From Dipteris shenzhenensis (taxonomy: Eukaryota > Polypodiophyta > Polypodiopsida > Gleicheniales), in the NCBI GenBank assembly GCA_047967505.1, contig CM106541.1: a stretch of 64,000 nt of DNA. One strand, written 5' to 3'. A program made the translations under genes and the position numbers. Below are positions 54,220 through 64,000 of this stretch, in pieces. How positions within the stretch are numbered: the stretch's first letter is position 1; every line of letters starts with the position of its first letter. The notes below the pieces were generated by a model. That model was not told where the DNA came from. It saw nothing but the letters and a program-made list of their open reading frames with translations, and did no database searches.

Positions 54220-55644
54220 CTGTAAACTGTTCTGTGCTTTTATCACTTTAGACAATGGAGTCTCACAGCTTTATTTTATAGAAAGTGTTGCTATAATTTA
54301 GAGACTGCAGAGGTGGCTGAATTCGGATAGACACAGCTTGACAATTGTTGCTGACAACAAAAAGAGATTGTAATATGGTTGAGGGGCCAAGACGGGGTCC
54401 CCCCCTTATCCATGCTCACTTTATTTCTTGAAATGGGAGATACAAGACCAAGGTGCAAGCACCTTCCAAACTGAGAACTCAGTTATTGACTAGGGCTCAG
54501 ACAGATGCTTTGAGGACAATTGTAGAGAGATATAGACAATAGAGAGAGACAGACTCCAAGGCTGGGGCTGATAGAAAAATCAGCTTCTGGCCATCCCAAT
54601 CCACAAGGAGGAAGCTTGCAACAATCACCACTTCCATCCAACAATAGTTGCAAGCACTAGTTATCTAGAAAGAGAGCAATATCAACATGAAAATGTGTTG
54701 CAAATGAGACAAACTTGAAATTATAGACTCCCCTCATGACTTGACTTTGGAGATGGACTCCTTGATGCATCTTCAGCCCTCTTGGGTGGGAAGAGTGAGA
54801 TCATGGGGCTGAGAGTAAGAAAAACTCAGAAAAATGCCGTGTAGGCTAGAGAGAGAAAGCTTGAAAGAGGTTATACTTTTAGAGAGAGAGAGAGAGTGTT
54901 ATGGTTGCCCCCAAGCTGAGAGATGAAAAGGGGATGCTCCTTGTGGATTGGGAAACCATAATACACACTCTCTCTAAAAGTATAACCCCTTTTAGGCATT
55001 CTCTCTCTAGCCTACAGGGCATTTTTCTGAGTTTTTCTTAGTCTCAGCCCCATGATCTCACTCTTCCCACCCAATGGGGTTGCAGATGCATCAAGGAGTC
55101 CATCTCCAAAGGAGTCAAGTCATGAGGGGAGTCTATAATTTCAAGTTTGTCTCATTTGCAGCACATTTTCCCTCTTTCCAGCTTGCAACTAATGTTGGAT
55201 GGAAGTGGTGATTGTTGCAAGCTTCCTCCTTGTGGATTGGGATGGCCAGAAGCTGATTTTTCTATCAGCCCCGGCCCCTAGCCTTGGAGTCTGTCTCTCT
55301 CTATTGTCTATATCTCTCTACAATTGTCTTCAAACCATCTGTCTGAGTCCTAGTCAATAACTGAGTTCTCAGTTCGGAAGGTGCTTGCACCTTGGTCTTG
55401 TATCTCCTATTTCAAGAAAGAAAGTGATCCTAGATAAGGGGGGCTCGTCTTGGCCCCCTCAACCATATTGCAATCTCTTTTTGTTGTCAACAACAATTGT
55501 TAAGCTGTGTAAATCTGAATTCAGTCACCTCTGTAGTCTCTAAATTACATCATTTATGTGTGTGAGCAATTTAAAAAAGTTTCTATAAATTGAAGCTGTG
55601 AGACTCCATTGTCTAAAGTGATAAAAGCATAGAGTAGTTTACAG
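54220..55644. repeat. long inverted repeat, arms about 690 bp, loop about 40 nt
   Basis: CTGTAAACT at 54220 pairs with the stretch ending GTTTACAG at 55644. Matching blocks continue inward: CTTTTATCACTTTAGACAATGGAG, AGATTG.AATATGGTTGAGGGG, GTGCAAGCACCTTCC, GAACTCAGTTATTGACTAGG, CAGCTTCTGGCCATCCCAATCC and AGACTCCCCTCATGACTTGAC. The innermost pair is TTATGGTT / AACCATAA, around a loop at about 54911-54950. By eye the arms are roughly 90 percent identical. No coding sequence in either arm and no terminal TG..CA. A foldback transposon or an inverted duplication are both possible. Transcription would give a long hairpin RNA. Confidence 0.88.
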
Positions 55645-56571
55645 GAATGGAGGCCTATTACTTGGTTTGGTGAGAGTAGTGAACAATAGAAGCAGGGTAT
55701 GTAGAAGCCTAATGCGATGTGGAATGCCCTTGATGCAAGAAAGATTGTATCCTTTATAAATTATGTAGCGTGGAATTCCACTTACTTAAAGAAATACCGA
55801 AAGGGACGCCAAGGTTTGGGGCCAATCTGTGTCTTTATCTTGGTGTAGGGGCACTCTAGCTCCCAATCTGCTAGTTGTATATTTGCTGAATTGTTGATGT
55901 AACAGTGTTGGCTAGTTATTTGTTAGTTTTACTGAGGGCTCCTATCCTAGGCTGGACCTAAACCTATCCCTAAACCTAATACGGAAACACTACCCTACGG
56001 TTCTCGAGTGTTCTCGAGTGGGTACTAGTGAACAAGGACTGATCTTCTAACTTGACCTAAGGCTGAGAGACTGACTTACGTAGCTTGTGCCTGATTGTCC
56101 CTAGACAAGGGCTCACAAAGGGGTCATAGCACACGACAAAATCTCCTTTTAGGGAACTATTACGCACTTGTCAATGTAGCCAGTGTGTCACTTTGCACCA
56201 AGTGTAGGGGTGCATGTGACACCTACACTTTCAAGATCTTGACATTTGAGTCTACTGTCCTCAAGCGAATCCACACCACACGTCCTCCAATTAGCTCTCC
56301 TTGATCAAACACGTATGGGGCTAGAGTTTGGGCTACTGAAATACAAACACCCCTGCTCTTGGCCACTGTTGGAGACAAAATTTCCAAGCCTCTCCTTGGG
56401 ACAAGACGATGTCGTCATCTTGTTTGCATGTGCTACCTTCAGCCACCTCTGTGTTTCTTGACCTACGTGGAATCTCTCTTGAGCTCTCCAAGGTCCAAGG
56501 CCTTTGAGCCTTCCTCTTTCCTCTCGTTGTATGCTTGCCTCCTCATGCTCAAGCCACTAGAGAGCAAGATT
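55645..56571. other. no gene seen; internal debris of a minus-strand LTR element
   Basis: On the minus strand this lies downstream of a primer site at 56585-56572. No gag or pol text is recognisable. 55775-55840 shares AAAGAAATACCGAAAGGG and GGGCCAATCTG with the reverse complement of 57620-57690. Confidence 0.4.
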
Positions 56572-56585
56572 GATCTTTGATACCA
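56572..56585 (-). other. minus-strand retrotransposon primer binding site
   Basis: TGGTATCAAAGATC on the minus strand directly follows CTACA, a plausible LTR end (56586). A minus-strand TATAAATAC at about 56660-56670 would be in the LTR. The LTR start is not resolved. Confidence 0.45.
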
Positions 56586-57224
56586 TGTAGAAAACTGGGG
56601 GAGAGAGTAGGCGCACACCAGTTTAGCCTGCAAATGTACATCTATTAAGAAATAGGAAAGTATTTATACAACTTCGATAGGGTTCATTTGTCAGAAATCT
56701 CATGGACCCACCTGTGAGCCCCCATATGAGTAGAACAAGGGTTAGCATTACTTGGAGCAGGCAATTGTGCAACTGGCTGGACGTGATTGGAGGACTGTTT
56801 TCATTAGAAAGTGGAGCACCAAGGCAGTGATTAAGTTTGTGTGGCAGTAAGGCTGCAGAACAACAGATATACTGCACTGCCAGTTAGCACATGCAATGCT
56901 TGTAATTGCAGGTGCTTGTTAGCACATGCAAACATGCAATAACATGCATGTGCTCACAAGAATTGCATGTCCTTGTTAGCATATTCTGGCAAGAAATGTT
57001 TGTGCATGTTCGCACATGCCATTATTGTCAGCGCCTGCACTGCTTGCTAGCACCATGCTTGTTAGCACCTCCAGTCCTTGTTAGTAGTTGCAATGCTTAT
57101 TAGTAGTCTCATCTACCACTGCCATAAGCTAGTTAGCACCTATAATTCTTGCCAGCACCACTTCTGGTTGCTAGCACCTGCAATGCTTGCAGGCTGTAGA
57201 ACAACAGATATACTGCACCGCCAG
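56586..57224. repeat. LTR-like region with a degenerate minisatellite between direct repeats
   Basis: GGCTG(C/T)AGAACAACAGATAT continuing ACTGCAC(T/C)GCCAG occurs at 56851-56883 and 57192-57224. Between them, about a dozen variants of GCTTGTTAGCACCTGCAAT fill ~300 bp. One reading is a duplicated end with an expanded minisatellite; another is two adjacent truncated LTRs. Confidence 0.6.
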
Positions 57225-58635
57225 GGCCTATTTATAGGCTTGGCATTAGGCAACTATAGCAGCAGCAGGTCAGAGTCTGAACAGGAACGGTTGAGGCTGA
57301 TTTCCAGTCGGTCGTTTTGAGACAGGCCTGGTCTGTGTCTGCAAACAGAGTCGGGTGTTTTGCAGAGTGGGTTGGCCATTTCCTTGCAGGGTTCCAACCC
57401 TTCTCTATGCCTATAAATAGGTGCCTATTCCAGTACACTAAGGTCCTGCAGACTCTGAAACCGGCCTTCAGTTTCCTAAAGGGGAGTAAACCATAACTAA
57501 CTTGCATACATTTCAATTAGTCATCAACTACACCCACTTCAATACTTATTACAACCACTTAGAAATAGATCCAGCAAAGCCAAGCACATACTGAAACAAT
57601 ATTCTGGAGCTAGATCTTGAGTGCAACACCAGATTGGCCCAAAAATCGTTGGCACCCCTTTCGGTATTTCTTTAATTTATTCAAAAGGCAAACAATAGTG
57701 ACCTTGCACTTATCCAGAACCAGCCAACCGAATCTTATCCTGGCAGGCATTCAACAAGCTACAATACAAGCCAATCCTTGGCTTACAAAGGCATCCAAGC
57801 TCAATGCATAATTCTATAGCACAAGGCATCCAAAATCCAGCACATATCCAAGTGCATAATCCATGGCCAAACTGGCAACCATAAGCAAAACCAATTCTCT
57901 GTCATTATGACATCCAAATCAGCAAATATTCTTTGACAAGCGGCTCTATGAATCCACATAAACAAACTAGGCACTGTCCAGCAATCCTTCTGGTATAGAA
58001 AGTTTGCACACAACCCGGAGCTGTTTCCAACAGCTAGTCTCGGCCACACAGCTCTACATTGACTGTGCCAACTAAGTGTGACAAGGCATCAATGCAAGTC
58101 CCCAAAAGTGCTCAAATAGCATCAAGGCATAAGAATTGCAATACATTGTCCCTCTAGCATCTTTCCGGGTCTCTGTTTACAACCTGTATGGCCTAGAGAG
58201 AGCCTTGAAGAAAAATAGAAGCAATAACAACTTCAAAAATGACAAATGCAATCTAAAAGGAAGTCGGAATATCCATACCCGCTGTCCATGGAAGAGTGGC
58301 AAGCTCTTTCCTGCTCCTATCCTCTGTCCAGGCCCCCAGGGGTGTAGAAATCACTCCCAGCCAAGGGAAAAGAGAGAGAAGAGAGATACAGATTCCGCGA
58401 GCTGAGAACAGAAAGAAGAGCAAGGCTCACGGCTACAAAGGCCAGAAACATGAGAAAAAGGCTAGAACATCAGCAACAGGGCCTCGGGAGGTGCACCAAC
58501 AGCCCACACTACTTCTAGAACAACCTCGGGGGAACGCAAGAATCACGGCACAGCAGCAAAAACGCAAAAATCACCGCACATAATAAAGTGCCAGGAGTTC
58601 TGGAGCAAAGGAGCCTTGGGATGCATGCCAGCAGT
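57225..58635. other. no gene seen
   Basis: CCTATTTATAGGC at 57228 and TGCCTATAAATAGG at about 57410 are TATA-like on opposite strands. Short open frames (58136-58583) are basic and repetitive in content and do not resemble a family. No gene called. Confidence 0.4.
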
Positions 58636-58760
58636 AAAAATCAGCTCCGTACAGCAGCCTACACAGTCCGTACAGCAGTAAAAACATCCGTACAGCCAGC
58701 CAATGAAGCCCATACCATCATTAAATGCATCCGTACAATCTGCACAGCTTTAAATGAAAC
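58636..58760 (+). repeat. third GTAC cluster, related in style to the copia-A leader
   Basis: Four CCGTACA occurrences in about 100 bp (TCCGTACAGCAG twice, ATCCGTACAGCC, ATCCGTACAATC), with another CCCGTACAAA near 58925. No copia-A LTR or gag is adjacent, so it may be a leader fragment. Confidence 0.5.
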
Positions 58761-58792
58761 ACATAGGGAAGCGTGCCATATCTATCTATCTC

Positions 58793-58840
58793 TTAAATAA
58801 ATAAATAAATAAATAAATATATAGAGAGAGAGAGAGATAG

Positions 58841-58912
<72 letters not shown>
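58793..58912 (+). repeat. compound microsatellite (AAAT)n(GA)n(GATA)n(GA)n
   Basis: Uninterrupted simple sequence; frames crossing it are artefacts. Confidence 0.95.
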
Positions 58913-60271
58913 GCGAGGGAAATCCCGTACAAAATGAAGGATAGGAGTCAAACATTGGATGTAGGGCCTATAGAGAGAAAGGTGCATGGCAAATTGCCAC
59001 GTGGCTCATTAAAGCCCCTAACCCTCCTTACCAATGACACTATTGGTTTAGCCCCACATTAAAGCTCTAACCCTCTTCTACCACTGAAGCATTGGTTTTC
59101 CTTGGGGCCAACATTTAGACCCCCCTTAGCCTTGCCTTGACCTAGCATTTGGGCCTAGTGGGTTTAGTCGAACTAGACTAGGGACTTCTAGGAAGTTGGC
59201 GCTTCCTATAGGCTAGTCCATTGCGGCCAAAATGTCCACGGGTTTAGTTGTACATTGAAATTCACGTCCCCATGATAGACTGAAGGAGTGTGTGCCAGCT
59301 TTCTCTTCTGCAGTGCTCAGTAGGGAGCAATCATCTTTATTGCTATTTTTCCCAGCATCTTTTGGCTGGATGTGTTCATATCACTCTTGAGCAGTTTCCC
59401 ACGCTTGTGGATGAATGTACTCTGAGTTCTTCTTCTTCTTTGTATGCTGTACTTTCTGTGTGGAATTTGAGTGAATACGTGCTACTATCTTGAGAGAGAT
59501 CAGGGTTTAGGCATAGTGAGACTAGCATAGTGTTTCTTCACCTCTGTCTTAGGAGTTGTGCAAGGAAGGCTTCTAGCATTAGAAGAGGAGAGTGTTTTCG
59601 AGAAGTAGTTTTCCTGGTGGAGGTTCAGTTTTCAGCCTGATTGGGCTGTGTTTATACAGATCTATATTGTCTCTTCTATCGCTTTCAAATGTGAACTGTA
59701 ATTGGGGAAATATTGCTTTTGTCGTCGGGCATTACATGCATGACGAATTCTCTCACATTTAAGAGACTGGTTACAGTGTCTGAGAAGAGAGCTTTGAAAC
59801 CATTGTAAGAACCTTGGACCATCTTCTTGAGTCACTCACTGTGATGGTCCGATCTTTCCAATTTACTACCGCATTGCGATATGCGAGTCACTGGGTGCAT
59901 AGGCACTAAATGGCGTTTGTTGGTCCAAGGTGGCAATGTTGAATGTCCGCTTCTCACCACTCTATTAACATGGATCTTGATATTCAAGACTGACAAAGGG
60001 GTGCTAATTGGTGTGTAGGCATGACCAAACATCCTGTGCAGCCTGAATACTTGTTCTAATGTTCGGGGCACTCAATATATTGGATTGTATGAGTAGAGCC
60101 TCCATGTGTGAAGCTGGCCCTCCGGAAGTCTATGCCGGCATTTTGTCCTCTTGCTAGATATGGTCCCTTTTTTAAAAGATCTTTGATTGAGTTAAAAGGA
60201 GGGTGGTAGAAGATACGTGGGGTGTTGTGTTTCTCCAAACCCTGTTGCTCCTGTAAAAGTAGAAGAATTTA
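58913..60271. other. no gene seen; includes minus-strand leader of an LTR element
   Basis: Minus-strand frames at 60056-60238 and 59832-60071 lie just downstream of the primer site at 60272-60285, but I do not recognise either. 59280-59820 shows nothing known. Confidence 0.4.
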
Positions 60272-60285
60272 GAACTCTGATACCA
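60272..60285 (-). other. primer binding site of a minus-strand LTR element
   Basis: TGGTATCAGAGTTC on the minus strand, one base after the LTR end GCCCGTGACA. Confidence 0.6.
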
Positions 60286-60286
60286 T

Positions 60287-60559
60287 TGTCACGGGCATGA
60301 GAACCAGGTCTTTCTCTCACAAGACTATCTTCTGGAATAAGAGTGATAAACTCCATGTGTATGCATAAGGTCCACTCTGTTGATCACATGCATGTAGACT
60401 ATGCTCACTATAGAAGACTTGAGTTATGCTAATGTACTTTTTTACTTGTGGCATTGGCAATATCCAAGCGCTCAAAGATTACAAATCAACTTTACTGAAG
60501 GTACTGCATACAGTGTTGCCAATAGATGCCCACGAGCCTGTAGATAGATGCCCGCGACA
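60287..60559 (-). repeat. candidate LTR (273 bp) with 10-bp terminal inverted repeats
   Basis: Minus strand begins TGTCGCGGGC (60559) and ends GCCCGTGACA (60287), inverted repeats with one mismatch, followed by the primer site. TG...CA ends and the adjacent primer site support an LTR. No partner LTR was found, and no gag or pol text. Confidence 0.5.
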
Positions 60560-61213
60560 GCTGCTATTCTCCTTTCAGAGCATTTTGTCCCCTCTTGAGG
60601 GAGAGGAGTGCAGCCTGCATCTTGCATGGAGTGGCAATTCAAAGGAGAAGGTGAGAAGGGCTGGCGGTACTGGACTGGATGATTTTAATAGAACTGATCC
60701 TGGGGAAGCATTCATATGGGGGCAAGTTGGGAGTGTGCAGTGCAAGTAGTGTAGTTAATGTAGAGGTAATACAAACAATGGGAAGGGGGGCGTTGACGTG
60801 GGTGGTTGCAACTGGAGCAAGGTTGAGAGACCTCTAGATGCCAAATATCGCACAATTTTGCTCATTGATAGTTCTGTTTTTAAAAGACTTCCACATTTGA
60901 CAGTTTGGAACTAACTGTTTGGCTTTAGATACTCACCGACTTTAATGTGCAGCAATTTGTATTGCCATAAAGTCCGTAAGATGTATTAAACAATAGGCAA
61001 ATTGGATGCGCCATGCACACCTTTTGTTTGCTTCGCCCCTTTGTGGTCTTTTGCATGTACTTTGCCACTTTTGCATGTACTGTTGGCAATACATACGATA
61101 CATGCATCATCATTATATTCTTGTTACTCAGTAAAGATTGATTCTGCTTTGATAGAAACAGAAGATTACATGTGTCTTACTGTTTTTAAAAAAAACTTTC
61201 CTTTGCTTTGCAG
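60560..61213. other. probable end of the intron upstream of the DHDPS exon
   Basis: No coding pattern on either strand. Ends in a T-rich tract and CTTTGCTTTGCAG, a strong splice acceptor at 61213. The frame is open back to 61002, but residues there do not resemble the protein family. Confidence 0.6.
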
Positions 61214-62141
61214 CACACCTGTCGAGGACATTAGGAAACTGAAATTGATCACTGCAATTAAGACACCCTACTTACCAGATGGTCGATTTGATCTAGAGGC
61301 CTATGACAGGCTGGTACACTTCCAGATAGAGAGTGGTGTTGAAGGTGTGATAGTTGGGGGCACAACAGGGGAGGGTCAACTTATGAGCTGGGACGAACAT
61401 ATCATGCTTATTGGCCACACTGTCAATTGTTTTGGGGGACAAATAAAAGTCATAGGCAATACTGGAAGCAATTCAACAAGGGAAGCAATCCATGCCACAG
61501 AGCAAGGGTTTGCTGTGGGGATGCATGGAGCCCTTCATATAAATCCTTACTATGGAAAAACTTCTCATGAAGGTCTGGTTCTACACTTCCAAAGTGTCCT
61601 ATCTATGGGTCCTACTGTCATCTATAATGCTCCTTCAAGAACTGGCCAAGATATACCTCCCAGTGTAATTGGGAAGATAATGGATAGTGCAAACTTTGCA
61701 GGCATTAAGGAATGTGTTGGTAATGATCGTGTTAAGACTTACAGCCAGCAGGGTATTGTTGTTTGGAGTGGAAATGATGACGAGTGCCATGATGCGAAGT
61801 GGGACTTTGGGGCCAGAGGAGTCATGTCAGTTGCTAGCAACCTGGTTCCAGGGTTGATGTATGATCTTCTCGTCAAAGGAAGAAATTCAGGATTGAATGA
61901 GAAGCTTTTACCTCTTATAAATTGGCTGTTCATGGAACCCAATCCAATTGGTCTTAATACTGCTCTTGCACAACTGGGTGTGATTAGGCCTATTTTCCGT
62001 CTGCCATATGTTCCATTGGATATTGAAAAAAGGCAACAGTTTGCACACATAGTTGCAGACATAGGTAGACAGCACTTCATTGGTGATAAAGACGTGCAAG
62101 TCTTGGAAGATAACGATTTTGTTGCTGTCGGGCGGTACTGA
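61214..62141 (+). CDS. DHDPS: 4-hydroxy-tetrahydrodipicolinate synthase (dihydrodipicolinate synthase), large 3' exon
   Basis: Condenses pyruvate with aspartate semialdehyde: the first committed, lysine-inhibited step of lysine synthesis, in plastids. The exon reads from ...[20 protein letters not shown] to the family's C-terminal [15 protein letters not shown] and stop at 62139-62141, uninterrupted. Active-site features: GGTTGEGQ (Thr-Thr codons 61362-61367), [10 protein letters not shown] (Tyr 61623-61625) and the Schiff-base Lys in GIKECVGN (codon 61707-61709). Lysine-site features of plant enzymes are present: the Trp in QLMSWDEH, and the Asn and Glu in [24 protein letters not shown] has Ser where many plant enzymes have Gly. 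The acceptor CAG at 61211-61213 sets the start; the intron falls after two bases of a codon. The exon or exons for the transit peptide are not seen within the window. It appears intact and functional. Confidence 0.95.
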
Positions 62142-64000
62142 GTGTAAGGGACATTATTCTATTAAAATGCAGTGATATTTTGGAGATTGTCCTCAAACTT
62201 CATCTGTCAGCTTACAAACTTGCCTAGTTTTGCTTGAACATTTTAAATTGTTGACCTCTTCTGTAATATTTACATCATTTCTCCCCATTTCCTCTACAGT
62301 TCTGTTTTGAGATCTTTTTTTGGGAAGGGAGGATCCTTGGAAGAGTTACATTTCTTTAAAGGGAATGCTATAATCTATTGTGATTCAAGTCACATTTTCA
62401 ATGGAAAACTTAAATCTGTGTACATCTTCAAAATGTGCTGGTTCTTTTGTTTGCATGATGTTTTTATTGAGGAAAAAAAGAGTTCATTTGAATCAACTTA
62501 CCCTTCGACACATGTGCCAATCCCTACAAATGTTTTTTCTCTTTTGTTGATCTTGGTTCTTATCCTTTTGCAGGTTCTTGCTCTTCTTGTGTTGTATATT
62601 GGTCTGATTATGTGTCTTCTGGGTTTCGAAACTATACCATCTTGTATTGCTTTGTTTTTCATCTCCATCAAATATATATTTCTTGAAATGATGAATTTCC
62701 AATTAAATGGACCATATGACTTTTAAGCTTGACATTGCTCACTTTAACCTACCATCATATCTAGCTTTCTCGTTTGGCCATGCTGCATATGGTTTAATAC
62801 CATGAATTAATAAGGTCATAGCGTGTAATCTTCATGGATTTTGCTCAATATTGTCATTATATTCTTCTTTGACCATGTTGCATGAATCGATTCTGTTGGT
62901 AATACGCTCTACATTGTAGTCTTAATGAATTTTGCTTAATATTGTCATTAGATGCTTCTCATTAAGTGTTTCTCTAGCACTTTATGTGAGTCTAATATTA
63001 TATTTACCCAATATTGTGTATGCACATGTGAACATTCTCTTGCAGAAGTTTGAAATCAAATGTATTTAGCACCTCTGTTTGATCTTGGCATGCTGATTCT
63101 TAGTTTTCCACCATGGATTTGATTTCTTAAGATTTCTAAAATATTTTTGGCTTTTCTTTATTTTATATTATTTATTGTAATCATCAATGGATGTGATATG
63201 ATGTAATGATCCATTCATGCTTCTTGTTTGAGCATATTCCATGCATATGAATGTATCTAGTCTAGAATTCCTCTTGATCTAGTCTTATTGTTGTCAAATT
63301 CGTATTTTTCTCAATTTTTAGAATCACATGCTTTACATAATTTGCTTGGAAATATTTGTCTAGGTAAGCCAATGATCTTATTATGATTTTGGAGATGAGA
63401 TTTTGAAGTTCACACTACCATGTCTTTTATCCCGTAACTTTGAAGATGGCACTCGTTGCTTACTTAAGTTAGAATTTAATTAGGTTTGCATTTGGGGAGA
63501 CTTGGAAGGAGCCCATGGTTAATTTAAAAGGCTGTGACCTACACGAGTGACCTACACAATTGGCATAAAGGGTGAACGGAGATATACAAAGTCCCTAGTC
63601 ATTGTAAAATATGTAGTGTTGTGAATTGTCAATTTTGAGGGAGGACTATAGCAATGTTTGTCTTAATAATGCATCGGGTTGTCTTAAAATGCTAAAAATT
63701 ATGAGTTGAGTACATTATTGTTGTGTGATGGAATGTTTCCTTTTGGGGAAGGTTTGATTAGTGAGAGAGGCAATGAAAATGCATGTGGAAGAGCCTATAC
63801 TGATTAGTTCTTTTGTAAGAGAAGAGATGTAACCAATGCTATCGAGAGTTCTTGCTCTTGTGTATAGATCTCTATTGTTGTTGTAGTAGTATCTTTTTTT
63901 TGAGAGCTCTTTGCTCTGATTAATAGATTTGGATTTCATGGAATAATTTGTCTTATTAGTGCCTTATCTCTAGTTCTATAACCTTTTAAAACAAATTTAT
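62142..64000. other. DHDPS 3' UTR and AT-rich downstream region; no further gene seen
   Basis: The 3' UTR starts at 62142; no clear AATAAA within the first 150 bp (ATTAAAATG at 62160 is a candidate). ATTTTGCT(C/T)AATATTGTCATTA repeats at about 62838 and 62930. A 139-codon frame at 62307-62726 is hydrophobic but has no family resemblance and looks like chance. Confidence 0.5.

Noticed and set aside
55960-55990. CCTAAACC/CCCTAAACC telomere-like motifs
   Set aside because: Only about three imperfect units in 25 bp; not an interstitial telomere array.
61002-61213. In-frame 5' extension of the DHDPS open frame ([11 protein letters not shown]...)
   Set aside because: It is not a family N-terminus, and a strong T-rich tract plus CAG acceptor sits at the join; most likely intron read-through.
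62307-62726. 139-codon hydrophobic frame as a membrane protein gene
   Set aside because: T-rich composition downstream of DHDPS gives hydrophobic codons; no family resemblance, and no regulatory or splice context.

Overview
This window comes from a nuclear chromosome of a land plant with a large, transposon-packed genome. The clues are plant-type Ty1/copia and Ty3/gypsy retrotransposons primed by initiator Met-tRNA, LINEs, a PPR-protein relic, a plant NFRKB-like relic and a chloroplast-type dihydrodipicolinate synthase (DHDPS) exon. I lean towards a fern or another seed-free plant; that is inference. I see no bacterial, organellar or rRNA genes.

Layout. 1-785: LINE 3' end. 786-14190: one old Ty3/gypsy chromovirus (gypsy-1) broken into three pieces by two copia elements of the same family: A1 (2176-8584, forward, both LTRs, TSD TGCAA) and a truncated A2 (about 9161-11799, reverse). 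14200-14631: orphan copia gag. 15261-15536 (minus): apparent first exon of a plastid alpha/beta-hydrolase gene with a splice donor. 18779-26752: copia-B with both LTRs and TSD CAATA, itself carrying a nested LINE (21523-23295) and a small hAT-like element (23767-24198). 26758-33180: no recognisable gene. 33180-34164: PPR pseudogene. 35925-38040: NFRKB-like pseudogene with an internal 150-bp tandem duplication. 38481-42557: gypsy-C, internally deleted. 43713-46950: four LINE insertions stacked head to tail on the minus strand. 46975-49374: LINE, copia and gypsy debris. 49600-52503: gypsy-D, whose LTR is followed by a new primer binding site. 54220-55644: a 1.4-kb inverted repeat. 55645-60559: repeat debris with two more minus-strand LTR/PBS junctions. 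61214-62141: intact DHDPS exon, the only clearly functional coding sequence.

The genes do not form a pathway. The window is a layered record of insertions around two host loci: the hydrolase first exon and the DHDPS exon. Both appear to belong to genes with long, transposon-filled introns.

Most interesting signals: (1) six LINE 3' ends share a 13-nt hairpin with compensatory changes, followed by an A/T-rich spacer and a different microsatellite each time; (2) the copia-A leader is packed with GTAC cores resembling SBP-box/SPL binding sites, including a perfect inverted pair; (3) the long hairpin at 54.2-55.6 kb.
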